Part shown: piece after piece, positions 22,741 through 33,096 of the stretch
How the letters are laid out: each line of letters opens with the position of its first letter
Numbering within the stretch: the first letter of the stretch is position 1
Assembly: GCF_029027585.1 (NCBI RefSeq)
Contig: NZ_CP093397.1
Location: forward strand, 496,001 to 560,000
Source: Sulfurimonas sp.
GTDB taxonomy: Bacteria > Campylobacterota > Campylobacteria > Campylobacterales > Sulfurimonadaceae
Length of the DNA stretch: 64,000 nt
Reading direction: 5' to 3'
Translations under genes and position numbers: made by a program
The notes under the pieces: model-generated
Told to the model about the DNA's origin: nothing
Databases searched by the model: none
Seen by the model: the letters and a program-made list of their open reading frames with translations, nothing else

Positions 22741-23415
22741 TTAACTATTAACTATATGTGCATAGCCTGTTTCTGGCTCTATTGCTATTGTAACATTACC
22801 TTCTGAATTTATTAAAATTATATTGCAAGTTGTTTGAATTAGACCAATCGTGGCTGTATTCCTATATGACTGAGTGTATGTGTTAAATGTTCCCCTTAGT
22901 GGTCGTCCTAAATGGTCAAAAGAAAGACGCTTAACGGTTGCTGAAGCACACCCACCAGTAAACAAAACTCCACTTATATTATATGCTTCTCCAATATTCA
23001 TTTTTTTACTAGCTCTTGCATCATCTGTATCTAATATACCAGAATATCCTCCACTTAGATACTTATCCCCACTAATTGGGCTCAAAGCAAGTTCATTTAA
23101 ATTTGGTTTTGAATAATCTGTTAAATCTGAGCCATCATCTGAAAAAATAGAATATGCAATATTTCCATTTGTACTAGCAGAACTTCCAAATAAAAGTTGC
23201 CATCGTTTCTTATACCAATCATTCACTCCAGCTGTATTATCTCCATATCTATCATCAACCATAGCAAGATGCTGAGTGTATCTGATATGAGAAACAACTT
23301 GTATAGCTGCTTCTCTAAGTTTAGTAGATCTCATTTGTGGGGATATTACTGCTGCTAAAATACCTATTACTATCAGTACGAAAACTAACTCTAACATTGT
23401 AAACGCTTTTTTCAC
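22741..23415 (-). CDS. Type II/IV pseudopilin-like protein
   Basis: The 224-residue protein starts MKKAFTMLELVFVLIVIGI: a prepilin peptidase site with Glu at +5 and a 20-residue hydrophobic helix that packs into the pilus core. The residue before the cleavage point is Ala rather than the usual Gly. I use the GTG at 23415, which has GGAG seven bases upstream, instead of a TTG four codons earlier. The C-terminal part is a globular domain with two cysteines. It stands alone between the rRNA operon and aclA. It could be a minor pilin or a secretion pseudopilin. Confidence 0.78.
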   Translation of the reverse strand: MKKAFTMLELVFVLIVIGILAAVISPQMRSTKLREAAIQVVSHIRYTQHLAMVDDRYGDNTAGVNDWYKKRWQLLFGSSASTNGNIAYSIFSDDGSDLTDYSKPNLNELALSPISGDKYLSGGYSGILDTDDARASKKMNIGEAYNISGVLFTGGCASATVKRLSFDHLGRPLRGTFNTYTQSYRNTATIGLIQTTCNIILINSEGNVTIAIEPETGYAHIVNS

Positions 23416-23454
23416 AGTAAACTCCAAAAAATATTATTATTTCTAAAGTATAAC

Positions 23455-23480
23455 AAAAAAAGTTCAATAATAGAACTTTT
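23455..23480 (-). terminator. Rho-independent terminator of aclBA
   Basis: AAAAGTTC and GAACTTTT pair around a seven-base loop, and on the minus strand the stem is followed by a T run. It begins nine bases after the aclA stop, so it ends that operon before the pseudopilin gene. Confidence 0.75.
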
Positions 23481-23488
23481 ATGCTATT

Positions 23489-25303
23489 TTATACTTCTTC
23501 TGCTTCTTGAACATCATAAAAAATATCATCCATTGGATGTCTATACATTGGCATTGCAAGTCTTTTTTCATCTAATATATGTCCAATAAATCCTATACTT
23601 CTTCCTACTATAAAGAATGAATTTAATGTACCTGATTCTACAAACTCATCTATTTCAAATTCTGGATAATTTAATGCTCTCCACATATCAACCATTAATA
23701 TCCCTATAGTTCCATCAACATTAAGAATTAAATTCTCTTTTTTTGATGTTGTTAATTGCTCAACTGTTAATGCATAATCCAACAACGGAGTAGAAGGAAA
23801 ATACTCTTTTGCAAACTTCTTCAAGCCTTCAACTCTTAAATCTGGATTTTTAAGAGATTTAATTCTATGTCCAATTCCAGGAATTGGAACTCCTTCTTTT
23901 TTCATATAGTTTAAAAATTCAGCAGGTGTAAGATTATTGTCATCAGCATATTTAAAATACTTAGCTGCTCCATCTATCGCTCCACCAAATCTAGGACCAA
24001 TTGTTAATAATCCAGTTACCAATGCTTCAACAACTGACTTTCCAGCTCTTGCTGTAACTTTTGCATTATGTGCACCTGAAACTGCAGGACCATGATCAGC
24101 AACAGTTTTCATAACCGTTTCTATAAACTGAGTTGCCCATTTTGGATACTGTTTTTTAAACCATAAAAGTGAAATAACATCACCTATACCTTTGCCCGTT
24201 TCTGGAGTAGCAACACTAGATATTGGGAAACCTGCATAAGTACATTCATCTCCTCTATCATCAGAGATAGTACAAATAAATTCTTTAGTTCTACGAACTT
24301 TTGGAATTGTTTTTAATTCTTTCTCAATAATCTCTTCTATTTCACCTTTAGCTTTTAGCTCTTCATAAACTTTTTTAATCATTGCTGGTAAATCATTAAA
24401 TGACTTAGGAACATACATACCAGCATCTGCCATCGCTTTATTTTTGGTAGCTGCTGTTTCTGCATCTGCATTTGCACTAGCACCTGCATGACCGAACTGC
24501 ACATCACTACTAAAATGTTTAGCGATAGTTCCAATACACCAACCTATAATAGGCTTTGTAATTTCTCCTGATTTCATAGCATCTATGATTTTATACTCTT
24601 CAGTACCACCAACTTCGCCTAAAAGAACCATATATTTAACTTCTGGATTTTTTTCCATTCTTAGTAAGTTGTCTATAAAAACAGAACCAACAAATCTATC
24701 TCCACCAATAGCAACACCTTCTGCAATTCCATCGGCATTAATACTAATGATATTACCTAACTCATTAAACAAACCGCCTGAACGAGTCACTAATCCACAA
24801 GAACCTGCACGATGCAGTTTTGAATTTATGATATTTTCAATAGTTCCGCCAATATTTGCAATTTTAAATGCACCCGGAGAAATCGCACCAACTGTTGCTG
24901 GTCCTATTACATTAACACCTTGTGTTCTTGCTCTATTGTTCATTTTTCTTGCAAGTCTTTCAGGTATCCCTTCTGCTGTAACCATAATAGTTGAAAAGCC
25001 ACCAATATCCATAGCCTCCATTGTCACATCATACGCAGTTCTAAAAGAACCAAAATTTAAAAGTACATCTGCACTTGGATGAGTACTTTTAGCATCTGCT
25101 GTTGTTTTAAAAAGAGGAATCATAACTTCATCTGTACCCATAAAGAATCTCTCAAACTTGTTATTACTTGTTGGTGCTACTATCGCTGCAACTGATGGGG
25201 TTTTTCTGTTGATTGTGTAATCATAATCTAGCATTCTTTGTATTGCTGTTTTATTATTATTCCAAAATATTGCTTGTGTGTCTTTAGTAAATAATTGTGT
25301 CAT
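23489..25303 (-). CDS. aclA: ATP-citrate lyase, large (citryl-CoA lyase) subunit
   Basis: With AclB it cleaves citrate to acetyl-CoA and oxaloacetate using ATP and CoA, the diagnostic step of the reductive TCA cycle. The N-terminal half is succinyl-CoA-synthetase-alpha-like, with the phospho-histidine in FGHAGASANAD. The C-terminal half is citrate-synthase-like (SGAHNAKVTARAGKS, GIGHRIKSLKNPD). The 604 residues are full length. AGGAGG precedes the ATG, and a 10-base gap separates it from aclB. Confidence 0.95.
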   Translation of the reverse strand: MTQLFTKDTQAIFWNNNKTAIQRMLDYDYTINRKTPSVAAIVAPTSNNKFERFFMGTDEVMIPLFKTTADAKSTHPSADVLLNFGSFRTAYDVTMEAMDIGGFSTIMVTAEGIPERLARKMNNRARTQGVNVIGPATVGAISPGAFKIANIGGTIENIINSKLHRAGSCGLVTRSGGLFNELGNIISINADGIAEGVAIGGDRFVGSVFIDNLLRMEKNPEVKYMVLLGEVGGTEEYKIIDAMKSGEITKPIIGWCIGTIAKHFSSDVQFGHAGASANADAETAATKNKAMADAGMYVPKSFNDLPAMIKKVYEELKAKGEIEEIIEKELKTIPKVRRTKEFICTISDDRGDECTYAGFPISSVATPETGKGIGDVISLLWFKKQYPKWATQFIETVMKTVADHGPAVSGAHNAKVTARAGKSVVEALVTGLLTIGPRFGGAIDGAAKYFKYADDNNLTPAEFLNYMKKEGVPIPGIGHRIKSLKNPDLRVEGLKKFAKEYFPSTPLLDYALTVEQLTTSKKENLILNVDGTIGILMVDMWRALNYPEFEIDEFVESGTLNSFFIVGRSIGFIGHILDEKRLAMPMYRHPMDDIFYDVQEAEEV

Positions 25304-25313
25304 CTTAATCCTC

Positions 25314-26644
25314 CTACTTCTCTAATGCCATTCTAACAATGTCAGTAACATGTGTTTGTGGTCCATAAACTTCTATGTTTAAACCTAATCTATCCGCTGC
25401 TTCTTTAATATTTTTAAGACCTATCTCATAGTTTGGTCCTCCACGACGGACATATATTTTTGTATTATGTTCTTTTATTTTTTCGTGATTTTCTTCAAAA
25501 GATTGAATAATACCTGTGAAAGTTTTTGCAACATCTGTAAAGTTAGCTATTGCTCCACCAATAATTAAAATCTTATCTTGCCCTTGTGGATCTTTATGTC
25601 TAGTCATTAAATCAATAACAGTATCAGCATAAAATTTTGTCTCACTAGTTGTTGGTCCACCAGAATACTCACCATAATTGGCTAAATCTGCAACACTTCC
25701 GCCATTTGCCTCTGCAAAATCAGCGATAGTATCTGCATAAACAACAGACGCTCCACCACCAGCGACCATAGTCCAAACTCTACCCATAGGATTTAAAATA
25801 GTAAGCTTTAATGAAGCTCCTGATTTACTGTCTGCCATCGCAATAGCTTTTTCTTCTACTGTTTGGTCTTCCATACCAAATGGGGTTGGATATTCAATAT
25901 CTCCCCAAGCATCTTTCATCATAAACCTGCAGTATCATCAAGTTTTGAAACTAAGTCAAGGATTGCGGTATTATTATCTTTTAACATTACTATTGGATTT
26001 ATTTCCAAATAAGCAAAATTCATATCTCTATAAAAGTTAAAAAATGAAATAGCGAAAGCTGTAAAACAATCTTTAGAATTTGAAGGGATTTCAGATGGAA
26101 TGTTTGCTTTAACAGCATGTTCCATATCCGCGTCACTCATATCAATCGGAATAATTACTTGATTTACTTTATCATCCCAACCATCTTCAACTTCCATACC
26201 ACCTTCAGCTGACATATATAAAACATCATCTTCATCTACACAAGTTGCGCAAATATAGTATTCTTGTTCTTGTGTATGAGGAACAAATGGTTCCACAATA
26301 AAGTGAGTAAGAGTTCCATGTTGACCTGTTAAAAGTGTAGTAGTATGTGATATTTTTTCATCAATCCACGCAGCAGCTACTTCTAAAGTTACATCACCAA
26401 CTTTTTTATCTTTAAACAGAACTAAATCATTTTTACCTCTTTTTCCAAAGAGCATATCTGGCTTTGCTACTAAAGTTTCTTGTTTAAGCCATTCAAAACC
26501 ATGTTCTTCAGATTTTGCAAGTAGGTCTGCTCCACTAGAAACTAAAACTGATTTAAATCCATAATGGAAACCACTAAAATAATTTTCCCATTGTTTGGAA
26601 AAAAGTGCTTTACCATCATATTCGCGTATCGCTTTTTGAGCCAT
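25314..26644 (-). CDS. aclB: ATP-citrate lyase, small (ATP-grasp) subunit, frame-interrupted
   Basis: The N-terminal 241 residues form an ATP-grasp domain (FGKRGKNDLVLF, YLEINPIVM). The remaining 202 residues form the CoA-ligase-like domain (TMVAGGGASVVYADT, ILIIGGAIANFTDV). The break is at about 25922-25926: restoring one T in GGTTTATGATG gives DDTAGFMMKDAWGD across the junction and 443 residues in one chain, the known AclB layout. Reading it as two separate subunits would need a stop and restart exactly in this conserved stretch, so an indel is more likely. GGGAG precedes the ATG; TATAAT lies about 45 bases upstream. Confidence 0.93.
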
Positions 26645-26729
26645 TTGAACTCCCTCTTTTTATATTTATAACAATTTTATCACATATTGATAAACAATTA
26701 TAATTTATGGGAGTAAAGTTTGTTCTAGT

Positions 26730-27923
26730 TTAATCATGGTTACCTTTTGTAACATATCCTTCATAAACTATTATATTTTTGTAACTTATCGTTACATTAT
26801 TATATAAATTATTTTTATTTCTATTTCTAATAAATTTATACTTGTTACAATAAGTTACATTATAAAACCGTAATCTATTTTGCATTTTTTTATCTATGGA
26901 GATACACTCTATATTTTTCTCTTTTAATTCAAGTGCTAATTCTTTTGCAATATGCATATTATATGCAAAATGTTGTTGGGGTTTTTCTAGAACTATATAC
27001 AATTCTTTATTGAAAAATACAACTAAAGAATTTAATGTCAACAAGATAAGTGATACAACAAAAGCAATTTTATACTTTGTTCTAAATATTTTCAATCTAA
27101 CTTTATATGAATGGTAAAATGTTTGCGCGACTAAAGGTAATGCCAATATCAAATATGGAGCAAAGTGTTCTAACTCCATTCTTTGTCTAAAGGAGAGTAA
27201 AAGTGAAATAATAAAAGCGATAGAAGATATAAACCATAGTATATCAATCTCTTTTGTCAAATACCTTCTATATAAGACATAAAAAATATATACAAATATT
27301 ATAGGTGTGAAGATGGCAGCATATACAGCTATAGAATCTAAAAAGTGTCCTTGTGCTACACCTTTTGCTTCAACTCCATATATACCAATAGATATAAAAA
27401 GCGCCATTATATTAAATAGAAAAAATTTCTTTTGTGAAGTATATATAGCGTAAATAGCTAAGGATAAGAATAGATATAAAAATCCTCCATCAATTATTGC
27501 ATAGATGCCAAGTATGATATAGATGCATGTTTTAGAAAAATGTTCATACGCATATACAAAAAATAATAATCCAAAAATAACTAGCCCTGCTCCATCTACG
27601 ATAATAGCTGAACTAATAACTCCAGGAAGAAGAACAAAAATCAAAACTAACCACAACTTACTTCTTTCATCTTTTAAATACTTGTTTGATATTTCATATA
27701 AAAGAAATGCACTAGCAATATGCAACATTATCATTGGAAGTCTTAAAGCAAAATCATTTTGACCAAAAAGTTCAATGGAAGATTTAATCATAAACTGTAA
27801 AAAGGAGAGATCTCCATATAAAATCATAGATTCATTATATGAAATTGAAAGAGAAGATGTTTGTGACAAAAGGATTAATGCATCTATTCCTAATATTAAG
27901 AATAAGATGTATCTATAGCTCAT
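26730..27923 (-). CDS. Multispanning membrane glycosyltransferase (PMT/ArnT-like, GT39/GT83)
   Basis: The 397-residue protein has about ten hydrophobic helices. The first periplasmic loop carries YNESMILYGDLSFLQFMIKS followed by DFALRLPMIMLH, the arrangement of polyprenyl-phosphate-dependent mannosyl or aminoarabinose transferases. Its C-terminal soluble part is short. It probably transfers a lipid-linked sugar to a lipid or protein acceptor on the periplasmic side. The start overlaps the pabA/trpG stop by four bases (ATGA). Substrate unknown. Confidence 0.68.
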   Translation of the reverse strand: MSYRYILFLILGIDALILLSQTSSLSISYNESMILYGDLSFLQFMIKSSIELFGQNDFALRLPMIMLHIASAFLLYEISNKYLKDERSKLWLVLIFVLLPGVISSAIIVDGAGLVIFGLLFFVYAYEHFSKTCIYIILGIYAIIDGGFLYLFLSLAIYAIYTSQKKFFLFNIMALFISIGIYGVEAKGVAQGHFLDSIAVYAAIFTPIIFVYIFYVLYRRYLTKEIDILWFISSIAFIISLLLSFRQRMELEHFAPYLILALPLVAQTFYHSYKVRLKIFRTKYKIAFVVSLILLTLNSLVVFFNKELYIVLEKPQQHFAYNMHIAKELALELKEKNIECISIDKKMQNRLRFYNVTYCNKYKFIRNRNKNNLYNNVTISYKNIIVYEGYVTKGNHD

Positions 27924-28489
27924 AACTTTAAAAAATTTCCTATTATTTCATGACCGTACTCACTCATAATTGACTCTGGATGAAACTGTACGCCATATAT
28001 TTCTTTATCTTTTATTTTTATTGCCATTATTTCATTGTCATCTTCGCTATATACTGTTGGCTCTATTTGACTTGGAAGAGATTTTTTATCTACAATAAGA
28101 GAGTGGTATCTTGTTGCTGTAAAATTTTTTGGTAAACCTTTAAAAATTTCACACTCACTAACTATATTCATAGTTGATGTTTTACCATGCATCATATTTG
28201 TAGCACGAACAACATCTCCACCAAAAACTTGAGCAATACTTTGATGTCCTAAACAAATCCCAAGAATTGGCAATTTATCTTTAAAATAATCAATAACTTC
28301 TAATGTAACACCCGCTTCATTTGGAGATGCCGGACCAGGAGAAATTATGATTTTCTCAGGAGCAAGTTTTTCAATCTCTTTCACACTCATTTCATCATTT
28401 CTTATTATTTTCAAATCAGCACCTAATTCTCTACAATATTGAACTATATTATAGGTAAAACTATCATAATTATCTATCATTAAAATCAT
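27920..28489 (-). CDS. pabA: Glutamine amidotransferase, anthranilate/aminodeoxychorismate synthase component II
   Basis: A class I glutamine amidotransferase of 189 residues, with N-terminal MIDNYDSFTYNIVQY, oxyanion loop SPGPASP, nucleophile GICLGHQSIA, and the His-Glu pair in HPESI. It hands ammonia to a chorismate-using partner, making anthranilate (tryptophan) or aminodeoxychorismate (folate). The partner is not in the window, so pabA or trpG cannot be separated; lack of trp neighbours slightly favours pabA. Three bases separate it from galU. Confidence 0.88.
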   Translation of the reverse strand: MILMIDNYDSFTYNIVQYCRELGADLKIIRNDEMSVKEIEKLAPEKIIISPGPASPNEAGVTLEVIDYFKDKLPILGICLGHQSIAQVFGGDVVRATNMMHGKTSTMNIVSECEIFKGLPKNFTATRYHSLIVDKKSLPSQIEPTVYSEDDNEIMAIKIKDKEIYGVQFHPESIMSEYGHEIIGNFLKL

Positions 28490-28492
28490 ACT

Positions 28493-29336
28493 TTATCCGT
28501 TAGCACTTTTTTTATAAAAATAGTTTGTAGCTTCTACAAAACCATCTACACTACCACAATCAAATCTTTTACCTTTAAATTTATAAGCAATAACATTACC
28601 TTGTTTTGCTTGTGTAAGAAGTGCATCTGTTATTTGTATCTCTCCACCACGACCAGCTTTTGTATCTTTTAATATTTCAAAAATATCAGGTGTCAGTATA
28701 TATCTTCCTATAATTGCTAAGTTTGATGGAGCATCTTGGGGTTCTGGTTTTTCTACCATGTCACCAACTCTGATTATATTATCTTCTAAAAATTCTCCCG
28801 CAATAACCCCATATTTGTTTGAGTCTTGAGGAGGAATTTCTTCAACTGCGACTATACTACATTTATATATTTCATATAATTTAATCATTTGACTTAAAAC
28901 TGATTCGCCATCTTCGTTATCACATAAATCATCTGCTAATATCACAGCAAATGGCTCATCTCCAATAAGTGTTTCACCACAAGCGATAGCATGACCTAAA
29001 CCTTTCATCGCTATTTGTCTTGTATATGAAAAAGTACAGTTTGTTATTACATCACGAATCTCTGTTAAGTAATGCTCTTTTGATGTGCCTTTGATTTGAT
29101 GTTCAAGTTCATATGATATATCAAAATGGTCTTCAATAGCTCTCTTCCCACGACCTGTTACGATTGCCATAGTGTCTATATCAGCACCAAGAGCTTCTTC
29201 TACACCATACTGAAGTAGTGGCTTAGTTTAAAACAGGTAGCATCTCTTTTGGTATAGCTTTTGTTGCAGGTAAAAATCTTGTTCCATATCCAGCTGCTGG
29301 AAAAAGGCATTTTCTTATTTTCATATTATTTGACAT
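28493..29336 (-). CDS. galU: UTP-glucose-1-phosphate uridylyltransferase (frame-interrupted)
   Basis: Makes UDP-glucose, the substrate of Ugd at 1972. The N-terminus [20 protein letters not shown] holds the nucleotide-binding signature, but the frame stops after LPVLN near 29226. Deleting one A from TTTTAAACTAAG restores the canonical [17 protein letters not shown] and joins the remainder, giving 280 residues. The later motif [20 protein letters not shown] is intact. I start at the ATG at 29336 (AAGG upstream); a second ATG four codons later is possible. Confidence 0.92.
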
Positions 29337-29389
29337 TATAAACCTTGTTAAATTCTAAAAGATGAGTATATCTTTTTTGCTCTTTTATT

Positions 29390-30409
29390 TTACTTATTAT
29401 CTACTTTAAGGTTATCTCCACTACCTAAAAGTACAGCTATCCATCTTGTATTTTCTTTTTCATCTAAAATTATTTTCATCATTATTGTTAGTGGAATAGA
29501 AAGTAACATTCCTACCATTCCAAGTAACCAACCCCAAAATAGTAACGATAAAAATACCACTAAAGTGGAAAGACCTAAACCTTTACCCATCATTTTCGGC
29601 TCAATCACAGAACCTATAATAATATTTACTCCAACATAAATACCACTAACAATAATTGCACTTAGTGAACCTAGCTGAATGAGTGTCAGTAAAACTGCTG
29701 GAACAGCTGCAATAATAGAACCAATATTTGGAATGAAATTTAACATAAAAGCTAAAACTGCCCAAAGAAATGCATAATCAGTACCTACAATATAAAGTGA
29801 TAACCAAATTATAAAACCTGTAAAAAGTGAGATAAGAGCTTTTAAAACCATATAACTTTTTATTTTATTTGTGATTTCTTGTATATTGTTTATAAGAGCA
29901 CTATCTTTTGATATAGATAGAATTTTACTAACAAAATTTTGAGATTCTAAAAGCATAAAAATAACGCTTAAAAGAATAACAAACCCATTTGTAAATATTG
30001 AGCCAATACTTTGAATGATAGTGCTTGAAAATTGCATAATTTGTTTTGTGTTAACAAGACTAGATATTTCAGCTTCTGGTATTTCTATACCGTATTTTGT
30101 TGTTAACTCCACAAATTGATGAAATACAACTGATAGTTGTTGTTCATAAAAGCCTATGTTTGCGCTAAACTCTTGTGCTGAGTTTCCTATAAGTTTTGCT
30201 ACTGAAATTAAAAAAATTAAAAATAAGCCTATAACTATTATCAAAGATATAATGCTTGGAACTCCCTTTTTGTTTATAAATGCATACAATGGGGAAAGGA
30301 TAATAGCAATAAATAAAGAAAGTAAAAATGGAACAACAATCGCTGAAGCAGTTTTAATTCCTGCTAAAACAATAATAACACTTGCAAAAACAATAAAAAA
30401 ATATCCCAT
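29390..30409 (-). CDS. AI-2E family transporter (PerM/TqsA-like)
   Basis: The 339-residue protein has eight predicted helices in the family layout: a paired N-terminal block (residues about 5-85), a soluble loop, then helices containing LNFIPNIGSIIAAVPAVLL and a late SLLFWGWLLGMVGMLLSIPL. Members export diverse small molecules or ions; few have assigned substrates. It lies two bases after the peptide-type permease gene and 53 bases before galU. Function should not be read as autoinducer transport. Confidence 0.82.
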   Translation of the reverse strand: MGYFFIVFASVIIVLAGIKTASAIVVPFLLSLFIAIILSPLYAFINKKGVPSIISLIIVIGLFLIFLISVAKLIGNSAQEFSANIGFYEQQLSVVFHQFVELTTKYGIEIPEAEISSLVNTKQIMQFSSTIIQSIGSIFTNGFVILLSVIFMLLESQNFVSKILSISKDSALINNIQEITNKIKSYMVLKALISLFTGFIIWLSLYIVGTDYAFLWAVLAFMLNFIPNIGSIIAAVPAVLLTLIQLGSLSAIIVSGIYVGVNIIIGSVIEPKMMGKGLGLSTLVVFLSLLFWGWLLGMVGMLLSIPLTIMMKIILDEKENTRWIAVLLGSGDNLKVDNK

Positions 30410-30411
30410 AT

Positions 30412-31218
30412 TTAGCCTTGTATCTCTTTTTGATTTGTTATCTGTTGAAGATAATTTGAAATGTTTATAAGTGAAAAAGTAACCAAAAATATCATCAAAC
30501 CTGGGAAAAAGCTAACCCACCAAGCAATCTCAATAACTTCTTTTCCCCCACTTAAAATTGTTCCCCAACTCATTTGTGGAGCGACAATCCCAAGACCTAA
30601 AAAACTAAGTCCTGATTCTGCAAGTATAGCACCACCAACTCCAAAAGTAAAACTAACAAAGTATATAGGGGCTAAGATAGGAGCATAATATTTAAATAAT
30701 ATCTTCATCTTACTTACTTTAGCAATATTTAGTATTTTGATATATGGTTGAGTTGTAACTTTAAAACTCTCAGAACGGATTAGTCTTGCTGTTGTCATCC
30801 AACCTGTTATAGAAATAATAACTATCAAAACTAAGGCAGATGCATTTACATAACTTACTAGTGCTAGAAGTAAAAAGAATGTTGGAAAAGTTAAAAATAA
30901 ATCAACTGTGATTATAAATGCTTTATCAACATTACCTCTAAAATAACCAGCCATTGAACCTAAAACAAGTCCAATTATTGATGATATAAAAGCGCTTCCA
31001 ACACCGATGATTAAAGATACTTTTCCACCTTCAATGAGTCTAGCCAAAATATCTCTACCTAATCTATCAGTACCGAGTAAATGTTCAAAAGAGGGAGATA
31101 ATAGTATAGATACACTATCTAAGGAATAGGCATCTATCCTATAAAAAAAAGAGCCTAAAAATGAAAATGAAAAAACTAAGACCAACAAAATTATGCTTAT
31201 TTTTGGTAATTTATTTAT
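30412..31218 (-). CDS. ABC transporter permease, DppC/OppC type (orphan)
   Basis: The inner-membrane permease has LGTDRLGRDILARLIEGGKVSL near the N-terminus and the EAA-type loop AESGLSFLGLGIVAPQMSWGTIL, both marks of the peptide/nickel C-type permease. The natural start seems to be ATA at 31216-31218: AGGA lies eight bases upstream and INKLPKISIILLVL completes the first helix. ATG there would give the usual ATGA overlap with flgK, so ATA is a rare start or a base error. TTG at 31188 is the next option. No partner permease, ATPase or binding protein is adjacent. Confidence 0.8.
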   Translation of the reverse strand: MNKLPKISIILLVLVFSFSFLGSFFYRIDAYSLDSVSILLSPSFEHLLGTDRLGRDILARLIEGGKVSLIIGVGSAFISSIIGLVLGSMAGYFRGNVDKAFIITVDLFLTFPTFFLLLALVSYVNASALVLIVIISITGWMTTARLIRSESFKVTTQPYIKILNIAKVSKMKILFKYYAPILAPIYFVSFTFGVGGAILAESGLSFLGLGIVAPQMSWGTILSGGKEVIEIAWWVSFFPGLMIFLVTFSLINISNYLQQITNQKEIQG

Positions 31219-33095
31219 GCTTTTATTCCTAAAAGTGTTTGCATCATTTGGTCTATTGTTGTTATAATTTTTGCAGCCGCACCATATGAAGTTTGGTATT
31301 TTATAAGATTTGTCATCTCTTCATCTAGACTAACTTTTGAAACTGAATAATATTCTAACTGTATTGCATTAAACTGAGTAGAAATTGTTTCATTTCTAAG
31401 TATTGCAGCATTTGTTTGAGTTCCAACATCAGTGGCAATAATATCAAACATTGAATAAGCAGTTTCATTATATGTTATCCCACCAACTTTAAAATCAAAC
31501 TTTTCATATTGATGCTGAACCATGCTAAGTGCAATTACATTGTCCCCTGCTAATGGTGTTGCTCCAGCAGATATAAGAGTTGGATTATTTTTTATATTTG
31601 CATTGAGGCTAATACTTTGAGCATCATTTCCATCAAAATATCTACTCATTCCAAAAGCACCTGCAAAATTAGTTCCTGAATCATAAGATGCATCTTTTAA
31701 AGTATCTTCTATTGAAAATGTATAACCAAGTGATTGTTTAAGTGCGTCAAGTTCAAATTCAAGTGCATTTTCACCACTTGCATAAGTAGCCCAATTAAAT
31801 ATAATATAATCATCTATATCGTTATTTGCATTTCCATCACCATTATCGTCTATCTGTGCTTCAATTTGCGCCTGTATTGAGTTTGAACCAGCTACTCCCG
31901 TCATTGTAGTTGCTACATCAATTTTAATAATTCTTCTTGCTACAATTTTTCCATCAATATCATATACAATAAGACTAAATTCTCCTTCGTTTACATTATA
32001 AGATGAATTAGTCAAAGAATTTGATGGATTCAAAGTTAAAGTATTTGATTCCATTTTTTTAGTAGCACTTCTTGCATATATATTATTTGTTGACTCAATC
32101 ATACTCTTTGCAAAAGCGTCTAACTCTGAAATAACACTTTGGATCACCCCATTTGTCGGCATTCCACTCGTTGAATCTAATGAAGCACCACGAAGATTTA
32201 AAATAGAACCAATAACACCACCAGATATTTTTTCTGCCATTGGTATAAGTTTTCCATCTTGTCTTTCATATGAAACTTCATAAAAACCTTTTTCACTATT
32301 TTTATTGTCTATATGAATTGGATGGTACGAACTTCCATCTACTATGTTAAATCCATTGACATTTATTGTATAACTTCCTGTTTTAGTATTTGAAGAACTA
32401 TCGATTTGAATATTTGATTCTAATTGTCCTGAGTTTGTTACAGCACCTATTAGTCTTGATAAACTTCTTTCCAATACATTTCTTTTATCTCTTAAATCAT
32501 TCGCTGTATAAGTTTTTCCTGCTTCTGCATTTTCTATTGATTTATTTAGTCCTGCAAGTTCTTTTGCTATTGCATTAACTTCATTTATATTCACTGCTAG
32601 TTGATCATTTAATCTTGTTTGTAATTTTTTAACTTGATCTTGAGTATATGCAATATGCTTTGTTAGTGTATTTGTTTGAGTTGCTAGTGCTAATTTAATA
32701 GCATCATTGTCTGGGTTATCTGCAAAAGTTTGCCACATATTATAATACTTTGTTAAATCAGCCTTTACTCCAACACCATCAATCTCTGGAAAATATGTTG
32801 AAAGTTCTTCCAAAGTTTTTTTCTCAAAATCACTATACTCTTTGTCTGAAGAAACAGAGGTGTATCTATCAAAAACAAAATTATCAAAAACTCTTTTGAT
32901 ATCCATAACAGTTGCACCATTCCCAACATTACCTGGAGCTGAATTAAGAGGTGTTGCAGCTGCTGTTACAACTCTTTGTCTTGTATATCCCTCTGTTTCA
33001 GCATTTGATATATTGTGTCCTGTTGTATTGATTCCATTTTGAGCTAAATTTAAACCAGAGTAACCAATATGAAGTGCATTAAATATCGAAGCCAT
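31215..33095 (-). CDS. flgK: Flagellar hook-associated protein 1
   Basis: The 626-residue protein has the rod/hook-family N-terminus HIGYSGLNLAQNGINTTGHN with the ANNDxx-like ISNAETEGYTRQ, and the C-terminal D0 helix TNLIKYQTSYGAAAKIITTI. It joins hook to filament. It starts one base after the flgN-like stop. The central variable region is unremarkable. Secretion is by the flagellar type III system, so no signal peptide is expected and none is seen. Confidence 0.93.
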   Translation of the reverse strand: MASIFNALHIGYSGLNLAQNGINTTGHNISNAETEGYTRQRVVTAAATPLNSAPGNVGNGATVMDIKRVFDNFVFDRYTSVSSDKEYSDFEKKTLEELSTYFPEIDGVGVKADLTKYYNMWQTFADNPDNDAIKLALATQTNTLTKHIAYTQDQVKKLQTRLNDQLAVNINEVNAIAKELAGLNKSIENAEAGKTYTANDLRDKRNVLERSLSRLIGAVTNSGQLESNIQIDSSSNTKTGSYTINVNGFNIVDGSSYHPIHIDNKNSEKGFYEVSYERQDGKLIPMAEKISGGVIGSILNLRGASLDSTSGMPTNGVIQSVISELDAFAKSMIESTNNIYARSATKKMESNTLTLNPSNSLTNSSYNVNEGEFSLIVYDIDGKIVARRIIKIDVATTMTGVAGSNSIQAQIEAQIDDNGDGNANNDIDDYIIFNWATYASGENALEFELDALKQSLGYTFSIEDTLKDASYDSGTNFAGAFGMSRYFDGNDAQSISLNANIKNNPTLISAGATPLAGDNVIALSMVQHQYEKFDFKVGGITYNETAYSMFDIIATDVGTQTNAAILRNETISTQFNAIQLEYYSVSKVSLDEEMTNLIKYQTSYGAAAKIITTIDQMMQTLLGIKA

Positions 33096-33096
33096 A

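Noticed and set aside
25314-26644. aclB as two separate subunit genes with a four-base overlap
   Set aside because: The junction falls in a stretch continuous in known AclB (DDTAGFMMKDAWGD), and one missing T explains it.
28493-29170. A short galU starting at an internal Met (MAIVTGRG)
   Set aside because: The nucleotide-binding N-terminus is present directly upstream in another frame and joins after one base is removed.
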